Assembly: GCA_032173965.1 (NCBI GenBank)
Contig: CM063288.1
Coordinates: forward strand, 25,700,001-25,764,000
DNA from: Sitta carolinensis
Lineage: Eukaryota > Chordata > Aves > Passeriformes > Sittidae
Length of the DNA: 64,000 nucleotides
Direction: 5' to 3'
Both the position numbers and the translations under genes were made by a program. This document shows, piece by piece, positions 14,061-25,744 of this stretch; positions within the stretch are counted from its first letter, which is position 1, and every line of letters starts with the position of its first letter. Under the pieces are notes generated by a model. The model had not been told where the DNA came from. It did not search any database and worked only from the letters and a program-made list of their open reading frames with translations.

Positions 14061-14899
14061 GAAAACAACAACCCAAAGAGTAGAAATAGAGGCCCTTTAA
14101 TTTTGATTTCTTGTCTTCAAGACATTTTTGAGGAAATTTTCCAAACTAATAGGATTATTTTCTCTCCTTCCCTATTTTTTTCTTTTTCTTTTCCTTTTCT
14201 TTATTTTTTTCCCCTTTAACTGCATAACTGGATTTTTTTCATTTCTCAGAAATTCTGGTCAGATTTTTTTAGGAGATTAGAAAATAATCCAAAGCACAGT
14301 AGAATGATTACAAATCCCCATAATACTGTGATTGCACAAGACGTAATTGAATACAACAAATTCAAAACAAACTTCCGAGAAATCCCAAGCAGTTTTGCCT
14401 GTCCCATTGCCCCCCACTTCCCCACACCAGCCTAGCTCTCCCCCTGCTGCCATTGGATTTTTGTCATTTTAGTCACTGAAATCCAGTGAAATCCCTCCAG
14501 ATTCAGAGCAATTATAGCCATTTCTCTCTGTTGTTGCCAGAGTGGGTTATTTCCATAAGGGCAAAACAAGGGCAAGCTCTGAGCATCTTTTGCCTCAGCA
14601 TAGGCAAAAAATGGCCCCAAAAGGTTCAGACTGAAATCAAATTAATCTCTGCATTGTTCAGACACCCAAAGCCCAGGTCTATTCAGTGAGAGTGATTTAA
14701 AGTACTTCTGTTGTCAGTGCAGAAGAACAATTAATCCCATCCCAAGCAGGATGTGAGAAATCTGCTTCCACTGAAAGCAGGACTTTTAGTTGGCTAAACC
14801 GAGGTGTGCTACAGGCTTTTTTGTTCTGTGCACAAATCTGTATTGGGGCCTGTGTCTATGAGGACTGATTTTCTTCTCACACCAAGATAAATTAGGAGT

Positions 14900-15120
14900 G
14901 ATTACCCTTAAAATGATGAGTTACACATGTGTAAAACCAGTTCAAGTCAAAGGAGAATCCAATTCATCTGCTGTATTTATTATTAATTACTCTGATTAAG
15001 GGTTGGCAGCTAAGATCAAACTTCATTGCTCTTGTTTCATCAGACGACAGTGGTGCTCGCCTCTGGTATCATGGCTGTAAAAAAAAAATAGATTTTAAAG
15101 TCCTCAGTAGCTTCTGGAAT
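14900..15120. promoter_or_regulatory. Candidate conserved non-coding element in intron 2
   Basis: An AT-rich, repeat-free block containing TTATTATTAATTACTCTG, with a homeodomain-type TAATTA core near 14982. It resembles vertebrate conserved intronic elements, but conservation cannot be judged from one sequence. Confidence 0.2.
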
Positions 15121-17879
15121 AATTTAACCTTTGAAGGGTATGTCCTGCAGTTGCTCAGGATTGTATAAACATCATGGAAGAGTTTTGTCTTTCACAATGT
15201 AACCACCCATGAAATAAGGATTTGGTTGGAAGGTGGCATACAAAGGAACATGAAGATGGGTGGTGACACAGAAAAATTGACTAAGCCAGCTAGCATGTAA
15301 TGGACATTAATTCTAGTCACCTTGATTGCACAACAGGCACAGAGATGCTGGTTCACCATTTCTTAACCATCTCTCTACTGCAACTGCTATTTAATTTCTA
15401 AGAAACTGCCTGTTCTTAGAGGATGGTCATAAATCCTTATGTTTTTTATAACAATTTTTGAGAAATAAACCTCCCATTACCTTTTCAAAGGGGAACAATT
15501 GTATTTATTAGCCACCATTGTGGCTAAGCACAGGCCTTCCCCAGCTTCCTGCAGATTAACACCTGCCGAATTTCACTAGAATTGCTGTTTCTCTTCCTCT
15601 CCTGAGCAGATGCATTCAAGACAGTGACATATGGTTCAAGCAGATCAGAGGTCTTGAAGGCTCAAGTCAGCCCTGGGCATTCCCAAATTTAGGGTTGTTG
15701 GCATGCAGTCTGTACCTATTTGTCTCCCTGTCTATCTAGGCCAGATTTCTCCAATATAATATAATCTCTCCAGTCAAGACAGGCTTCTATTCTTGGCTGT
15801 GCTGCAAACTTCCTGTGTGACCTTGGGGCAGACACTACTCCTCCCTGCCTTCCTACCTCCCAGGGTCTCGTGAGAATCCCATCATTACTGTTTGCCAGCT
15901 GCAGTCATGAGCCCCATGGAAACGCCTATAAATAATAGCTCCAAATTAAACATGGGGGAAGTTCAGGTTAGAACCTTGCCTCTCTCTCCAGTCCTGGCAA
16001 GCTCTGGAAACTGGGCTTTGCTGAGTGCAAGTCTTCACCTACTTGAAATCATAGCTCTAGAGAAAGACAGAGAAAGCTGCCAGCTAGGTCAGAGCTTGGC
16101 CTGTCCTCCTTAGGCTTTGAAGCAAGGCTTGCACATGTATTCAGAGGACTCATGATATGGCTGTGAGCATATGAATAGTTTGTAATTCATGTTTCTCCCC
16201 ATCCTAAGCTGATGTTCTTGTAATGCCCCTGAAGCATGTTTCAGGGAGGAAGGACTCAGCATCTCGGTGGACCTGGGGATGAAGGTCAACAGGGTTGTTG
16301 ATTTTTTGTTCAGCATTCTGGGTCACTGTTTGTGTTGAGTGTCCCTTGGGAGAAGAGTGCCCAGAGGAATGTCACAGGCTTCCTGGTGCTGCTCCCCAGA
16401 TAGGCTATAGCATTTCTGGAGCTCAGCAGTGCCTGGGTGAGAACCTGCAAGGTCTTGTCCCAGCCCCAGGTGATCACGGAGTACAGCTCAATGGTCAGGG
16501 AGCAGATTAGCTGTTTTGAAACAGAAAAGGACTGAAAAGCTGGAGGTCTTCTCATAATCACTACAGCTGGGGCTTGTTTGCCTTTGTTGCACCACATTTG
16601 GGGAGCCAGCAGCAAAGTGACTTAGGAGAAATAGAAAGGAAAGCCTGGGAAGCAGAGAGGTTGACTGGAGGAAAAAGCAAGCAAACAAGCATGAATAATA
16701 CAGGCTGTAGAAGTGCTTTACAATTAGTTTATAAAAGCTCTCTTAACATCAGCAAAGTACTTTCTACTAAAAAATCTGTAATAAAAATGCAGCAATATTT
16801 GTAAGCATTGTACATTTTTAATTTAATTCTGTTAAACTTCAAGAAGAGCATTTCATTCTTTCTCAGCCTCCATTTTCTGGGCAGTTAAGAGCACTTCAGC
16901 ATTGCCTCCCAGCCTCAGAATTCCCTGGTGAAAAGCTGTTTGAGGTGGTTTCAAGCAACTCACTGGCATTCTCACTCAAGTGGCAGCTCAGAGTATCTTG
17001 CCATTCTGCCATTGGAGGAGCAGCCAACTGTGGTCACCTTCCCAGCAAAGAAGAGTTGATTAATCAATTGGTTATATTTGTGGGTTAAGAGGTTGCACCC
17101 TGCTCTTGCATGTTTATGCTTGGCTCATTGGAGCAATGCCTAGGTGGGAAGAAGTGGCCATGAGATATGCTTGGAGATGGCAGCTTTCCCAGTGGAGCTA
17201 ATGCCAGAAAAGTCAGCCCACAAGAATGTTGGTGCATGTGGACTGAAACAATGGATTTGGTTATATGAGTGATATGCAAATTGCTGGGCACTGTATGTGT
17301 CATACCCAGCTGCACCCTAGGCTGTAGTTACCTGAAAATGAAATGCTTATCGTAGAAAGCATGGTTGGGTCTTCTTCCTTCCAATTTTTGGTTTTTTTCA
17401 CAAGGGAAGAAGAAAGTCTAGAACCATGCTTAAACTTAACAGGAGCAAAGATTTGGCCAAACTGAATTGTAATATGTCCAGTGACCCAGAATGAGGAGAA
17501 TGGGGTTTATCAGTTTGTTTGTTTGAGGGCCAAGGCACGGACAAGACTGAAGTACATGTGAAGCACACATCGAAAAGGATCTGTGGTGGGGATTAGCTGG
17601 AATTCTTGCTGAAGTTTGGAAGTTTAACAGTTTTGATTGGATGTCTTTGGTGTTTCATTTTGAAAGCCTAAAGCTTAATTGCTGTGATGGAGAGGAAGTA
17701 GGGTCTCCTGCTTATCTGGGCAGGTGCTATCTTCCTAGTGTAATACTTCCCCAATTCACACTCTGTTTACATGACCCAAAGAAAAGGCTTTGCCTCATGC
17801 AGAGCAGAGGACGTGGCCCAAGATTTTTTTTTAGGGAAGAAAACCCTTTCACATTTATATTAATTTTACATTTGGCAAA

Positions 17880-18120
17880 ATATAATTTCCTGATCTTCTC
17901 TTAAGGGCTTTTTTCCAGTTGTTTTTAACATTTGATTTATTAAGGATTAGCTCCAGTATGAGAAAGCTAAGTTAGATGCTTGAATGAAGCCAAAGAGGGC
18001 TTAATTTAAAGAGGAAATATTTTCTGATGATTTACTTACTAGCTTCATTCTTTTAATTTTCCATTTGCAGATTGCTCATGAGCAGATTGCAATATTCCCT
18101 AATTGTATGTATTATTGGAA
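17880..18120. promoter_or_regulatory. Candidate conserved non-coding element with 12-bp palindrome
   Basis: An AT-rich, repeat-free block. It ends with the perfect palindrome TGCTCATGAGCA (18073-18084), flanked by two direct copies of GCAGATTGC; the second copy runs into ATTGCAAT, a C/EBP-like site. A regulatory role is inferred from sequence features only. Confidence 0.25.
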
Positions 18121-20379
18121 GTCTGTCACCCATTCAATAAGCAAAAATTTCTCAGTCCAGAACTTGCTTCTGAAATTCCAGTGCTCCTACAGAACTGGGT
18201 GGCTTGAGGAGCCATGTGGACAGCACTAGGATATTTGTTGTGCTGACTACAGCAGACGCTGTGATCATTGCAATCAAGTAGCTGAAGCCATGTACTATGT
18301 TGGCGAGGTACAACCCCACGAGGACACAAACAGATGTGATTCCCTGGGATGCAGCTAACCTCTGCCTGTGCATGAAAATGGCAGCTTTTACAGTCCACTC
18401 CATTAACTGTGTTTTGCCAACATTCATGTTTTTGCCAAATTAATTTTTTGCCACATACTCGCAATTTCACTAGTAGCCAGTAGTTCTGCGGCACAGATGT
18501 GCACTTCAGATGTGCAAGGGCTGCAAACACGCTGAAAGCAAGCAGTTATTTAGAGAACAAAATGTCCCCGCTGTTTGCTCAGTACTACTTTAAACAAATA
18601 GACAAACAAAGAGGAAAAAATTCTACTTAGAAGAAGCACTAATACTGCCTTCTATGTTCCTCCTCCCTAGAGAGATGGTAGGATGAAGCCACACATGATG
18701 AACATTAGTGGGGTCATGCAGGGTGCTGCTGACTGGTGTCAGGGTAATAAGGGGTCACAAGGTGATAGGGGCTAGGCAGAGCTGAGAGGAGAGCAGGGGG
18801 AACAGATCTTCATTTGCACTGCTGTGTGTCCACACTCCAACTTAAGCCAAATTCTCTTCCTCTTCGAGTGCCACTTCTCAAGACCGCTTGGATTTCACCT
18901 TGGCCAAGACAATTGAGTCTGTAATGAAGTTAAAGGCTGGGTGATTGCAGCTAGTTGAGTGCTCGGTCCAGCGTAGACAGGATTTTATCTGCAGGCATTT
19001 TGCTTCTGGCTCTCAGCCTGATTTAGTCCCAGAAAGGAGTGAAACCAAAGCCATCTGGGCCATCTTTCTTTGTGGAGGAGCACACTAAGTCCCTGTAAGT
19101 TTGTTTTGAGGTTGTTGCTCGCCGATATGTGCTTTGCAGAACGGGAATGAGTCACATGAGGATCATTCTGTATCCAGCAAGCTACTTCTCCTTTCAACTC
19201 TCCATTCCCAAACAGAAGATCTTGTGACAAAGAAGAAAGGCGGATTCCTGGCAGCCTGTAAATGCTTTTTTCCTCCCTGGCCCCGCAAGAAGAGCTGTAG
19301 CATGTTGTTCAAACAGGTTGATACAAAGCAAATAAACAGTCCTAGAGAGATGGTCAGTTTCTGTAAATAGCAGCTTGCTGGCCAGAGAGGAGAGGGGCGG
19401 GAGAATGTGGGTGTTAGAAAGCAACTGAAGAACAAGATGTACACGTAAAAGCTGTTTGTTTCTTCACAGCACGCACAGCCTGTTACTACTACCTTGCCTA
19501 CTCATGGCCTAGAAAATATTAAGGGATCTGTGGCAGTTTCACCTTCCAGCCAAACTTTGCAACAAGCTTTTGTCTCTGCATCAAGAGGCAATTCTTCTAA
19601 CCCTACACATTCCTCCCCCAGACCTGTCAGATACCCAGGCCAGTGGGCAGGTGGAACATCTTCAAACGTTTAGCAAATGTAGGGTTTAGCAAAAGCAGGT
19701 TGCAGTTATAGGGTGCACAACATCAGCAATTATGAGTGTGGGTACCCAGCTCTTACACAAAACTTCTCATCCACAGAAAATCTTCATTAGCACTTAATAG
19801 AAGAGGATTAATATTAATGTCCAAGTGCTAAATGAGTGTACTTGTCATGCTTGCTAAAGGACCAATGTGGTGTCAGTGCACAAGATAGCTACCTGCTCAC
19901 ATGGATTGAACATTGACAGTCTCACACTTGGTACATGTTCAGCCAAATCCCACATGGATACTGGAATAAAGTGAGCTCTGCCAAACTGCACAATGGCACT
20001 TCAGAAGAGAGGTCAGGAGGAGAGCAGCCCCAGGAGAGTTGTATCTGAGTTTCTCCCGTGTCAAAAGAGTTTTGTGGAAATGGAGGTAAAGTGTCTCCTA
20101 GATTTTGCATGTTGACAGTGAAGCTGAAGCAGATGTATGTGCAATAAATTAATGATGTGAATGGCAGCAGAGGAAAGGACCTAAACGTAGTCAGACAAAA
20201 GAGAAAAAGTGTTTTGAGGTCTGTGGTGTTGGTGTAGTGTGAATAAGAGAGTGCCAGGTACCTGTCTGGAAGATGTTCTGTGAAATATGTGGATACCAAT
20301 AGTGGTTTTCGTTTGTGCCTGGCATCCTGAAGCATCTCCCTGACAGATGGTTTCCCTGCCATTTCACCTGCCTCCGCAG

Positions 20380-20561
20380 GTACGACTACATCGAGATCCG
20401 CGATGGGGACAGTGAAGCGGCAGACCTGCTGGGCAAGCACTGTGGGAACATTGCACCTCCTACCATCATCTCTTCTGGGCCCTCTCTCTATATCAAGTTC
20501 ACCTCAGACTACGCACGGCAAGGTGCCGGCTTCTCTCTGCGCTATGAGATCTACAAGACAG
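20380..20561 (+). CDS. NRP2: NRP2 exon 3: second half of CUB a1
   Basis: The acceptor is CCTCCGCAG and the donor ACAG|GTGAGT; 182 bases, entering with the third base of the Lys codon and leaving one base of a Gly codon. It encodes residues 60-121 counted from exon 2, beginning Y-D-Y-I-E-I-R-D-G-D-S, then LGKHCGNIAPP and IKFTSDYARQGAGFSLRYEI. These are the standard second-half CUB features: a YDxxEIxDG turn, a Cys facing the HDC Cys of exon 2, and a final GFSLRYEI strand. With exon 2 it completes the domain that, in the neuropilin family, docks the semaphorin Sema domain. The frame is intact. Confidence 0.97.
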
Positions 20562-23500
20562 GTGAGTGTCTGAGTCAGTGCCTGTCTCCCAGATTGTTTG
20601 ACACAATTATCTTCATCTGGAGATGCCTTTGACCACCTTTTCAATGTGATTTCAAGTATATTTTCCAGAGATAAATGACTTTTTTTGGTTTTTTTTTAAT
20701 CGAAGCAAGTCTGTGCATCACATTTCCAAGAAGATAAAGATGTTAGTGGCACATGACAATGCATTTTCGAATCGCAGTGTGGCAATTAAAGCAGGGTTCC
20801 TCTTTAAATACTCTCTCGTATTCAAGGACTAAAAACATATATCTTACTCCCTGGCATGTTTGAAGCTTGTTAGGGCTAAAAGGGGACTGTCCCTCTCTTA
20901 GAAGTGCATGGAGCTCCCCCTCCTGTGGAGTTGTGATTCAGGGTTGATCAGTGATGCTGTGTTTTCCCTCCATGGATGTCGGGTTTGTAACTGGGGAGCT
21001 CTAGTTTTCAAGTGATTGCTGTCAGCAATGCTGTCAAAGTCTGAGGCAGCACCCTTCCAGGCTGATATAAGAGAAATTGTTCATAATTTTGTTTAATACT
21101 GAACTATTATTGAGGAAAGAAAAATATGCTCAGAGCCCTTTTAATAGTGTTTCTGTCTAAATATTTGCCAGAATTTTGTGCCTGGGAAGAAGGAGGCTTG
21201 AAAAAATAGTCCCTGATCTGTGTGCACGTGAGAGAGGTGTGCCTGCATGCTGAGGGAACAGGAGAGTGTTTTGCGTGGCACACCCTGCCTTGTGCCGCAT
21301 TCATTTGGTGATGTGTTGGAAGACAACACACGTGGCTTTCAGTTGTTGCATTCAGCACCAAAAAAAAATGTCTGCGCCATGGGAAGAACCAAAAAGGAGC
21401 ACAACAGGGTTACTTATCCAACCTCTCTAAAGAAAAGATGGGGAGCGCAGGCAGCAGTGCCTAGGGGCCCTGGGCCAGCTGTGGTGCACACACAGCCCAC
21501 AACCTGGCCATAGGTAGATGTGAATGTGGAGACTTTGCTGCAAGAGAATGAGTCTCCCTAAATTCATTGTGAGTCAATGAGGACCAGACACATGTGAAGG
21601 TTCAGATGGACGAGGAAAGTGCTGTTGCTGGCGGTTGCCTGGACTGCATAATTGGACATGGAGCTGTTGTGCAGCCGGCTCACCGCCACTGTTAGTTTAT
21701 GGTTAGGATGCAGATTAGTCCTGAAAGTTTAGTGATTTGGCCAGATATTGGGTTTTGCTAAGGCTAGTTGCTGTCACAGAGGATGGAAAAGAAGGTGGGA
21801 AGACTGACCTCAGCTCCCCTTGCCTCTCTCCCTGCTCACACCCCCTGTGAGCCCAGCAGGCTGTGCTGGGCTGTGCCTGACCTCACACTGGGACCATGCC
21901 CTGACTCAAAGCATGGGGCAATGTGGGGTGGTCCAGCTGGCTGAAGTGGCCCGGCCATGCTGTGGGAAAGGGATGGCAGGCAGAGGAACCCTGTTGATCT
22001 GGTTGGGAGCCAGTAAGGTACCAAATCTATGAGGAAAGGAGACGTTGTTATAGGGAGGGAGGGAGAGGAATCAAGGGCTGAGCTGGAGGAGAGCAGGTAT
22101 TGGATGGAGGCTGGAGCTGAGTTTGTGTCCCTTGATGTAAGTCCATGCAGTACTGCCCTCAGGTCTGAAGTGGTGCTGGGGCTCCTTTTGCCACCTCCAC
22201 CCCTGCGGGCAGCCATCCTCTCCAGGTGCAGCCACACTTTCTTACAGCCCACAAAATCAAGCATGGCAAGTCAGCTTTTGGCACAGGAGTGTGGATGAGC
22301 CCGTGATGTGGGAGCACTCCCAGCTCACATCTGCCCAGCCCCGGTGCCCACCAGGGCTCCAGAAAGGGCAGTGGGCAATGCCAGCTGCAGGGCTCCTGCA
22401 GTACAAGCAAACCCTGCCCTTTGTTGGCAGGCAGGCAGGCATGGGCCACCTTAGTTTCCATCTGAGCTGTCAGGGTAACCAGCAAGGGTGTCACCAGCTT
22501 TAAAGGTCATCAGATTGTCATTGTCTACAGCAGTAAAGGCAGCAGTGGCTGCAGATTCCTACTGTCTTAAAGGTGACCTAAAAAACCAACTCTTTTCAAT
22601 GGAGCATTTATTTCCCCACCTTGTGCTAAATTTCCCTTATCACAGTGTGAGAGAGGAGCAATCTGCATACAAACAACCACATACCAGTCTTTGAATCCCC
22701 TGATGGGTATCAGTCAGCACTCTGTGGGCCGACAAGAGCTGCCTGCCCTGGTCCAGCCTCCCTGCTGCTCCCTTTGTGAGTCAGTTTGGCAGGGCCGGCC
22801 TGAGCTCTCCAGCGCTGGGCATCAAAGTCTCCTCTCAGGCTGGCCAGTGCTGCCGAGGCCAGCATGACTCCCCTTGATTATCTGCAGCTTCCTTATAAAA
22901 GCTGCTCATTGTGTTTGCTGCTATTAGCCAAAATGTAGACAAAGATGCCAAATGCGATAAGAGCCGCACATGAGGAAACTGTTCTCTAATGTGGTGACAT
23001 AGTTACATCTTGCCTGTCTCTAGAGGACAGTCCCTGACTCTGGGTTTAGCGTTTCATTTTCCTCCCTAGCTCAGAGCTTGTGTTATTTTCATTATTTATC
23101 TGTTCGTCTTTCAGGTTGTTTGGAACTAAATACCCCCTTATCCCCATTCATGGCATTATGCTGTGATTTGTGTTTGGCCTTTTTTTTTTTTTTTTTGCCT
23201 CTGCATGTTACCCCACAGGTTCACACCAGAAAAGCTGGCTGCTTCATTTGGTAGTCAATTAAGAGCCTCTCCTGAGTAGCTCTCCAGCCAGTCACTGCAT
23301 AATGCAGTGCAAGATCCTGCTATTACTGTGGGCTGCTGGCCTGACTCTGTAGGTTAATGTTGAATTGAATAACAAGTCTCCCATTAGTCCTGGGAAGGCT
23401 CATGCTGCCCAGAAGAGCCAGAGCAAAAGGGTTTATAGAGGAGAAGGAGAGTGTCCCAGTAAAAGCAAAGCAGCAACCTTTGCGAACGCTAGTGCCAGGT

Positions 23501-24824
23501 TGCAGCAGTGGCCAGCAGCCTCTCTAACAGCCCCTCTCTCCTCTGATAGCTCCAGGCTGCAGATTTCTGTTGCCTATTGTCCTGGCAAGGGTTTCAAAGT
23601 CACCGTGGTATGAATATGACACAAATTCCCTTTCCCCAAGCACCCCGAGGCACCTTGGCTGTATGAGAGGGGGCACTGAGCTGGCCGGCTGCAGCCGAGG
23701 CCAGTGCTGAGGTCAGCAATAAATAAGAGGCAACATTGTCTATCCTCTCACCATGAAAAGGTCTTCCTTAAGGATAGAAATAACTTGCATTTCTGATGTG
23801 GATGGCTCATTCTGTGAAAAAGAGGGCTCTGTTCCTGCTCTCAGCAGAGACCCCCCTGCCATGGCCTCTGTTATCCTCACTCTTAATGTGGCCACGTTGT
23901 GGAGCTGTATGCTGGAGCTGCTCCCTGTCCCTTGTGTGGAACTCGGGGCAGGGGCTGTGGGGGGCTGCAGGCTAACTGTGCACTTCCCTAGGGTTTGCAG
24001 CAAACAGTGGAGACATTGGCACCCTCCCACAGGCCCTTTCACTGTGTAAATATTTGTGCTTCCGGATTTTCTTAAGGGGAAACTGAGGCACAGATATCTG
24101 TGCTCAAGGCTGGAGTTTGCTGGAGACTGGCCTATAGGAACAGCCTTTCCAAAAAGAATACATCCCATTACTCCTCTCTGCCCCATCCCAGGCAGCTCCT
24201 TCCCCAAACAGGGCTCCTCCATCAGACCTGGGGCCACTGTGGTGCCCTGCCTGCATAGCTGCAGGTGGCAGCTGTGTCATGAGTACTGTGGATGGCAGCT
24301 CCCTGCATGCCAACCAGCCTCTCTGCAGGCTCTGGAGCAGCACACAGGTCTGCCAGGTCAGTGTTTGGGGGACAGGTTAGAGTAGAAAGGGACAGCTGGG
24401 GAAGACAGGCCAGCTTGGTGTGGCCTCCCTGTCCACCACCACTGGTGTGAGGGATGTGGCAGGGTGCTGGCCTGCCAAATCACAGCAATGGGTTTAGATA
24501 GGATTGCTCTTATAGTCCTGGTGTTGAGGTAATTGTCAGGCGGATCAGCAGTGGTATACAGATTATGTCTGCAAAGCTGTCTGAGGGATTTCGAACCATG
24601 TTGTCCACTACAGTAACCTGAAGGACCTCGTCTCTTCACCTGTGGAAGACTTTGAAAATCACCTTCTCACTTCTTGCAGTAATTCCCACAGCTCTTGAGC
24701 TGCAGGACATGCCCAGAAGTGAATACACAACCCCACTAAACTCAGAATGGGGTTTCCACAGTGTCAAGTTGTTGGCATTAAGCTTCATCGTTGCTAAGGC
24801 TCTGGGTTTTTCCTGCTGCTACAG
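20562..24824 (+). other. NRP2: NRP2 intron 3 (4.3 kb)
   Basis: Runs from GTGAGT to CTGCTACAG. It holds a 17-base T run (23180-23196) and a unique stretch at about 22860-23000 with CTTGATTATCTGCAGC and GCGATAAGAG (GATA-type cores). No exon, RNA gene or transposon is recognised. Confidence 0.9.
23180..23196. repeat. Poly(T) tract, 17 bases
   Basis: An uninterrupted T run in intron 3 with no recognisable flanking element. Confidence 0.9.
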
Positions 24825-25055
24825 GCTCCGAGGACTGCTCCAGAAACTTCACTGCTTCCAACGGCACTTTTGAGTCTCCAGGTTTCCCTGACAAGTATCC
24901 ACACAATCTGGACTGCGTCTTCACCATCATAGCCAAGCCAAAGACAGAAATCCTCCTCCACTTTGTGCTTTTTGACCTTGAGCATGACCCACTACAGTCG
25001 GGGGAAGGAGACTGCAAGTATGACTGGCTAGACATCTGGGATGGCATCCCTCAGG
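24825..25055 (+). CDS. NRP2: NRP2 exon 4: first part of CUB a2
   Basis: The acceptor is CTGCTACAG and the donor CAGG|GTAAGC; 231 bases, residues 121-198 from the exon 2 start. It opens G-S-E-D-C-S-R-N-F-T, carries two adjacent N-glycosylation sequons (NFT and NGT, aligning with human N152 and N157), and contains SPGFPDKYPHNLDC and FDLEHDPLQ. Two of the three a2 calcium ligands are here: the Glu of FDLE (human E197) and the Asp of CKYD (human D211). It ends in W-D-G-I-P-Q and the first base of a Val codon. In this family a2 supports both semaphorin and VEGF receptor complexes. The frame is intact. Confidence 0.97.
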
Positions 25056-25588
25056 GTAAGCCACGGGGTGCTGCACTGCTTTCCTTGGCCCTTCCTGGTG
25101 TCTCACAAAGCTCCAAAACAACTGTGCAGTCTGTGTCTGAATACCAAGTGTGCCTAACTTCAGAGGTGGCTGCAGCCTGCAACCTGCCATCAGGGCACTC
25201 CATGACCAGATTGGGGACAGTGTGCCTGCAGAAGGCTGCATTCATTAAGCCACAAACTACCGCTCTGTTGTAACCACTGATCTGAAAAGTCCCATTGGGA
25301 CATTCCAAACACCAGCAGTTCTCCCTCAGGGAAGGGCAGTGGGTTCAGGCAATGATGGGAGGACCTCCCTACCTCATAGCAAAAGGGAGAAACAGAGCAT
25401 TCTGGAGCATTTCCCAGCAATTGCAGAGCAATGCCTGCTGCGGTGGATATTTCTGCACTGCATGGCACTAGGCCAATGGATATAAAAAACAGCCCGTCCC
25501 TGAAGCCTTTCTTTTTTATCCTGACCAGCAATGACCCAGGAGGGTGGTGGAAAAGCAGGCCTTACCTTTGCTGCTCTTTCTTTTGCAG
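25056..25588 (+). other. NRP2: NRP2 intron 4 (0.5 kb)
   Basis: A short intron from GTAAGC to CTTTTGCAG. It separates the two halves of the a2 domain. No feature other than the splice sites was seen. Confidence 0.93.
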
Positions 25589-25744
25589 TCGGCCCCTTGA
25601 TAGGCAGGTACTGCGGCGCTAAGATGCCGTCGGACATCCGCTCAACCACCGGCGTCCTCTCTCTCACCTTCCACACAGACCTGGCAGTGGCTAAGGACGG
25701 TTTCTCTGCTCAGTACTACTTGATCCACCAGGAAGTCCCAGAAA
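25589..25744 (+). CDS. NRP2: NRP2 exon 5: end of CUB a2 and hinge to b1
   Basis: The acceptor is TTTTGCAG and the donor GAAA|GTAAGT; 156 bases, residues 198-250. It reads V-G-P-L-I-G-R-Y-C-G, then LSLTFHTDLAVAKDGFSAQY, then the hinge IHQEVPE. The Asp of FHTD aligns with human D252, the third calcium ligand of a2, so all three are present across exons 4 and 5. The final A pairs with AC of exon 6 to make the Asn before F-Q-C, the first Cys of b1. The frame is intact. Confidence 0.97.

Larger units (their letters stand above)
3932..20379 (+). other. NRP2: NRP2 intron 2 (16.4 kb)
   Basis: The longest intron in the window, from GTAAGA to CCTCCGCAG. I find no exon, RNA gene or recognisable transposon. 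Frames of up to 186 codons occur on both strands (for example 7511-8071 minus and 11118-11618 plus), but their composition and lack of recognisable motifs suggest chance. Notable contents are a local CpG cluster with a MEF2-type motif (13560-14060), a pyrimidine-rich tract (about 14158-14218), and AT-rich blocks with enhancer-like sequence (14900-15120 and 17880-18120). The rest is ordinary unique intron sequence. Confidence 0.9.

Noticed and set aside
18126..18530. Overlapping minus-strand frames of 134 and 91 codons, the latter with hydrophobic stretches, considered as a retroviral or pseudogene fragment
   Set aside because: No family motif is recognised, there is an in-frame stop just upstream of the 91-codon Met, and no LTR, poly(A) tail or target-site duplication flanks it.
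19922..20440. 172-codon minus-strand frame overlapping exon 3
   Set aside because: It is antisense to a real exon and intron; the overlap explains part of its openness and no protein family is recognisable.
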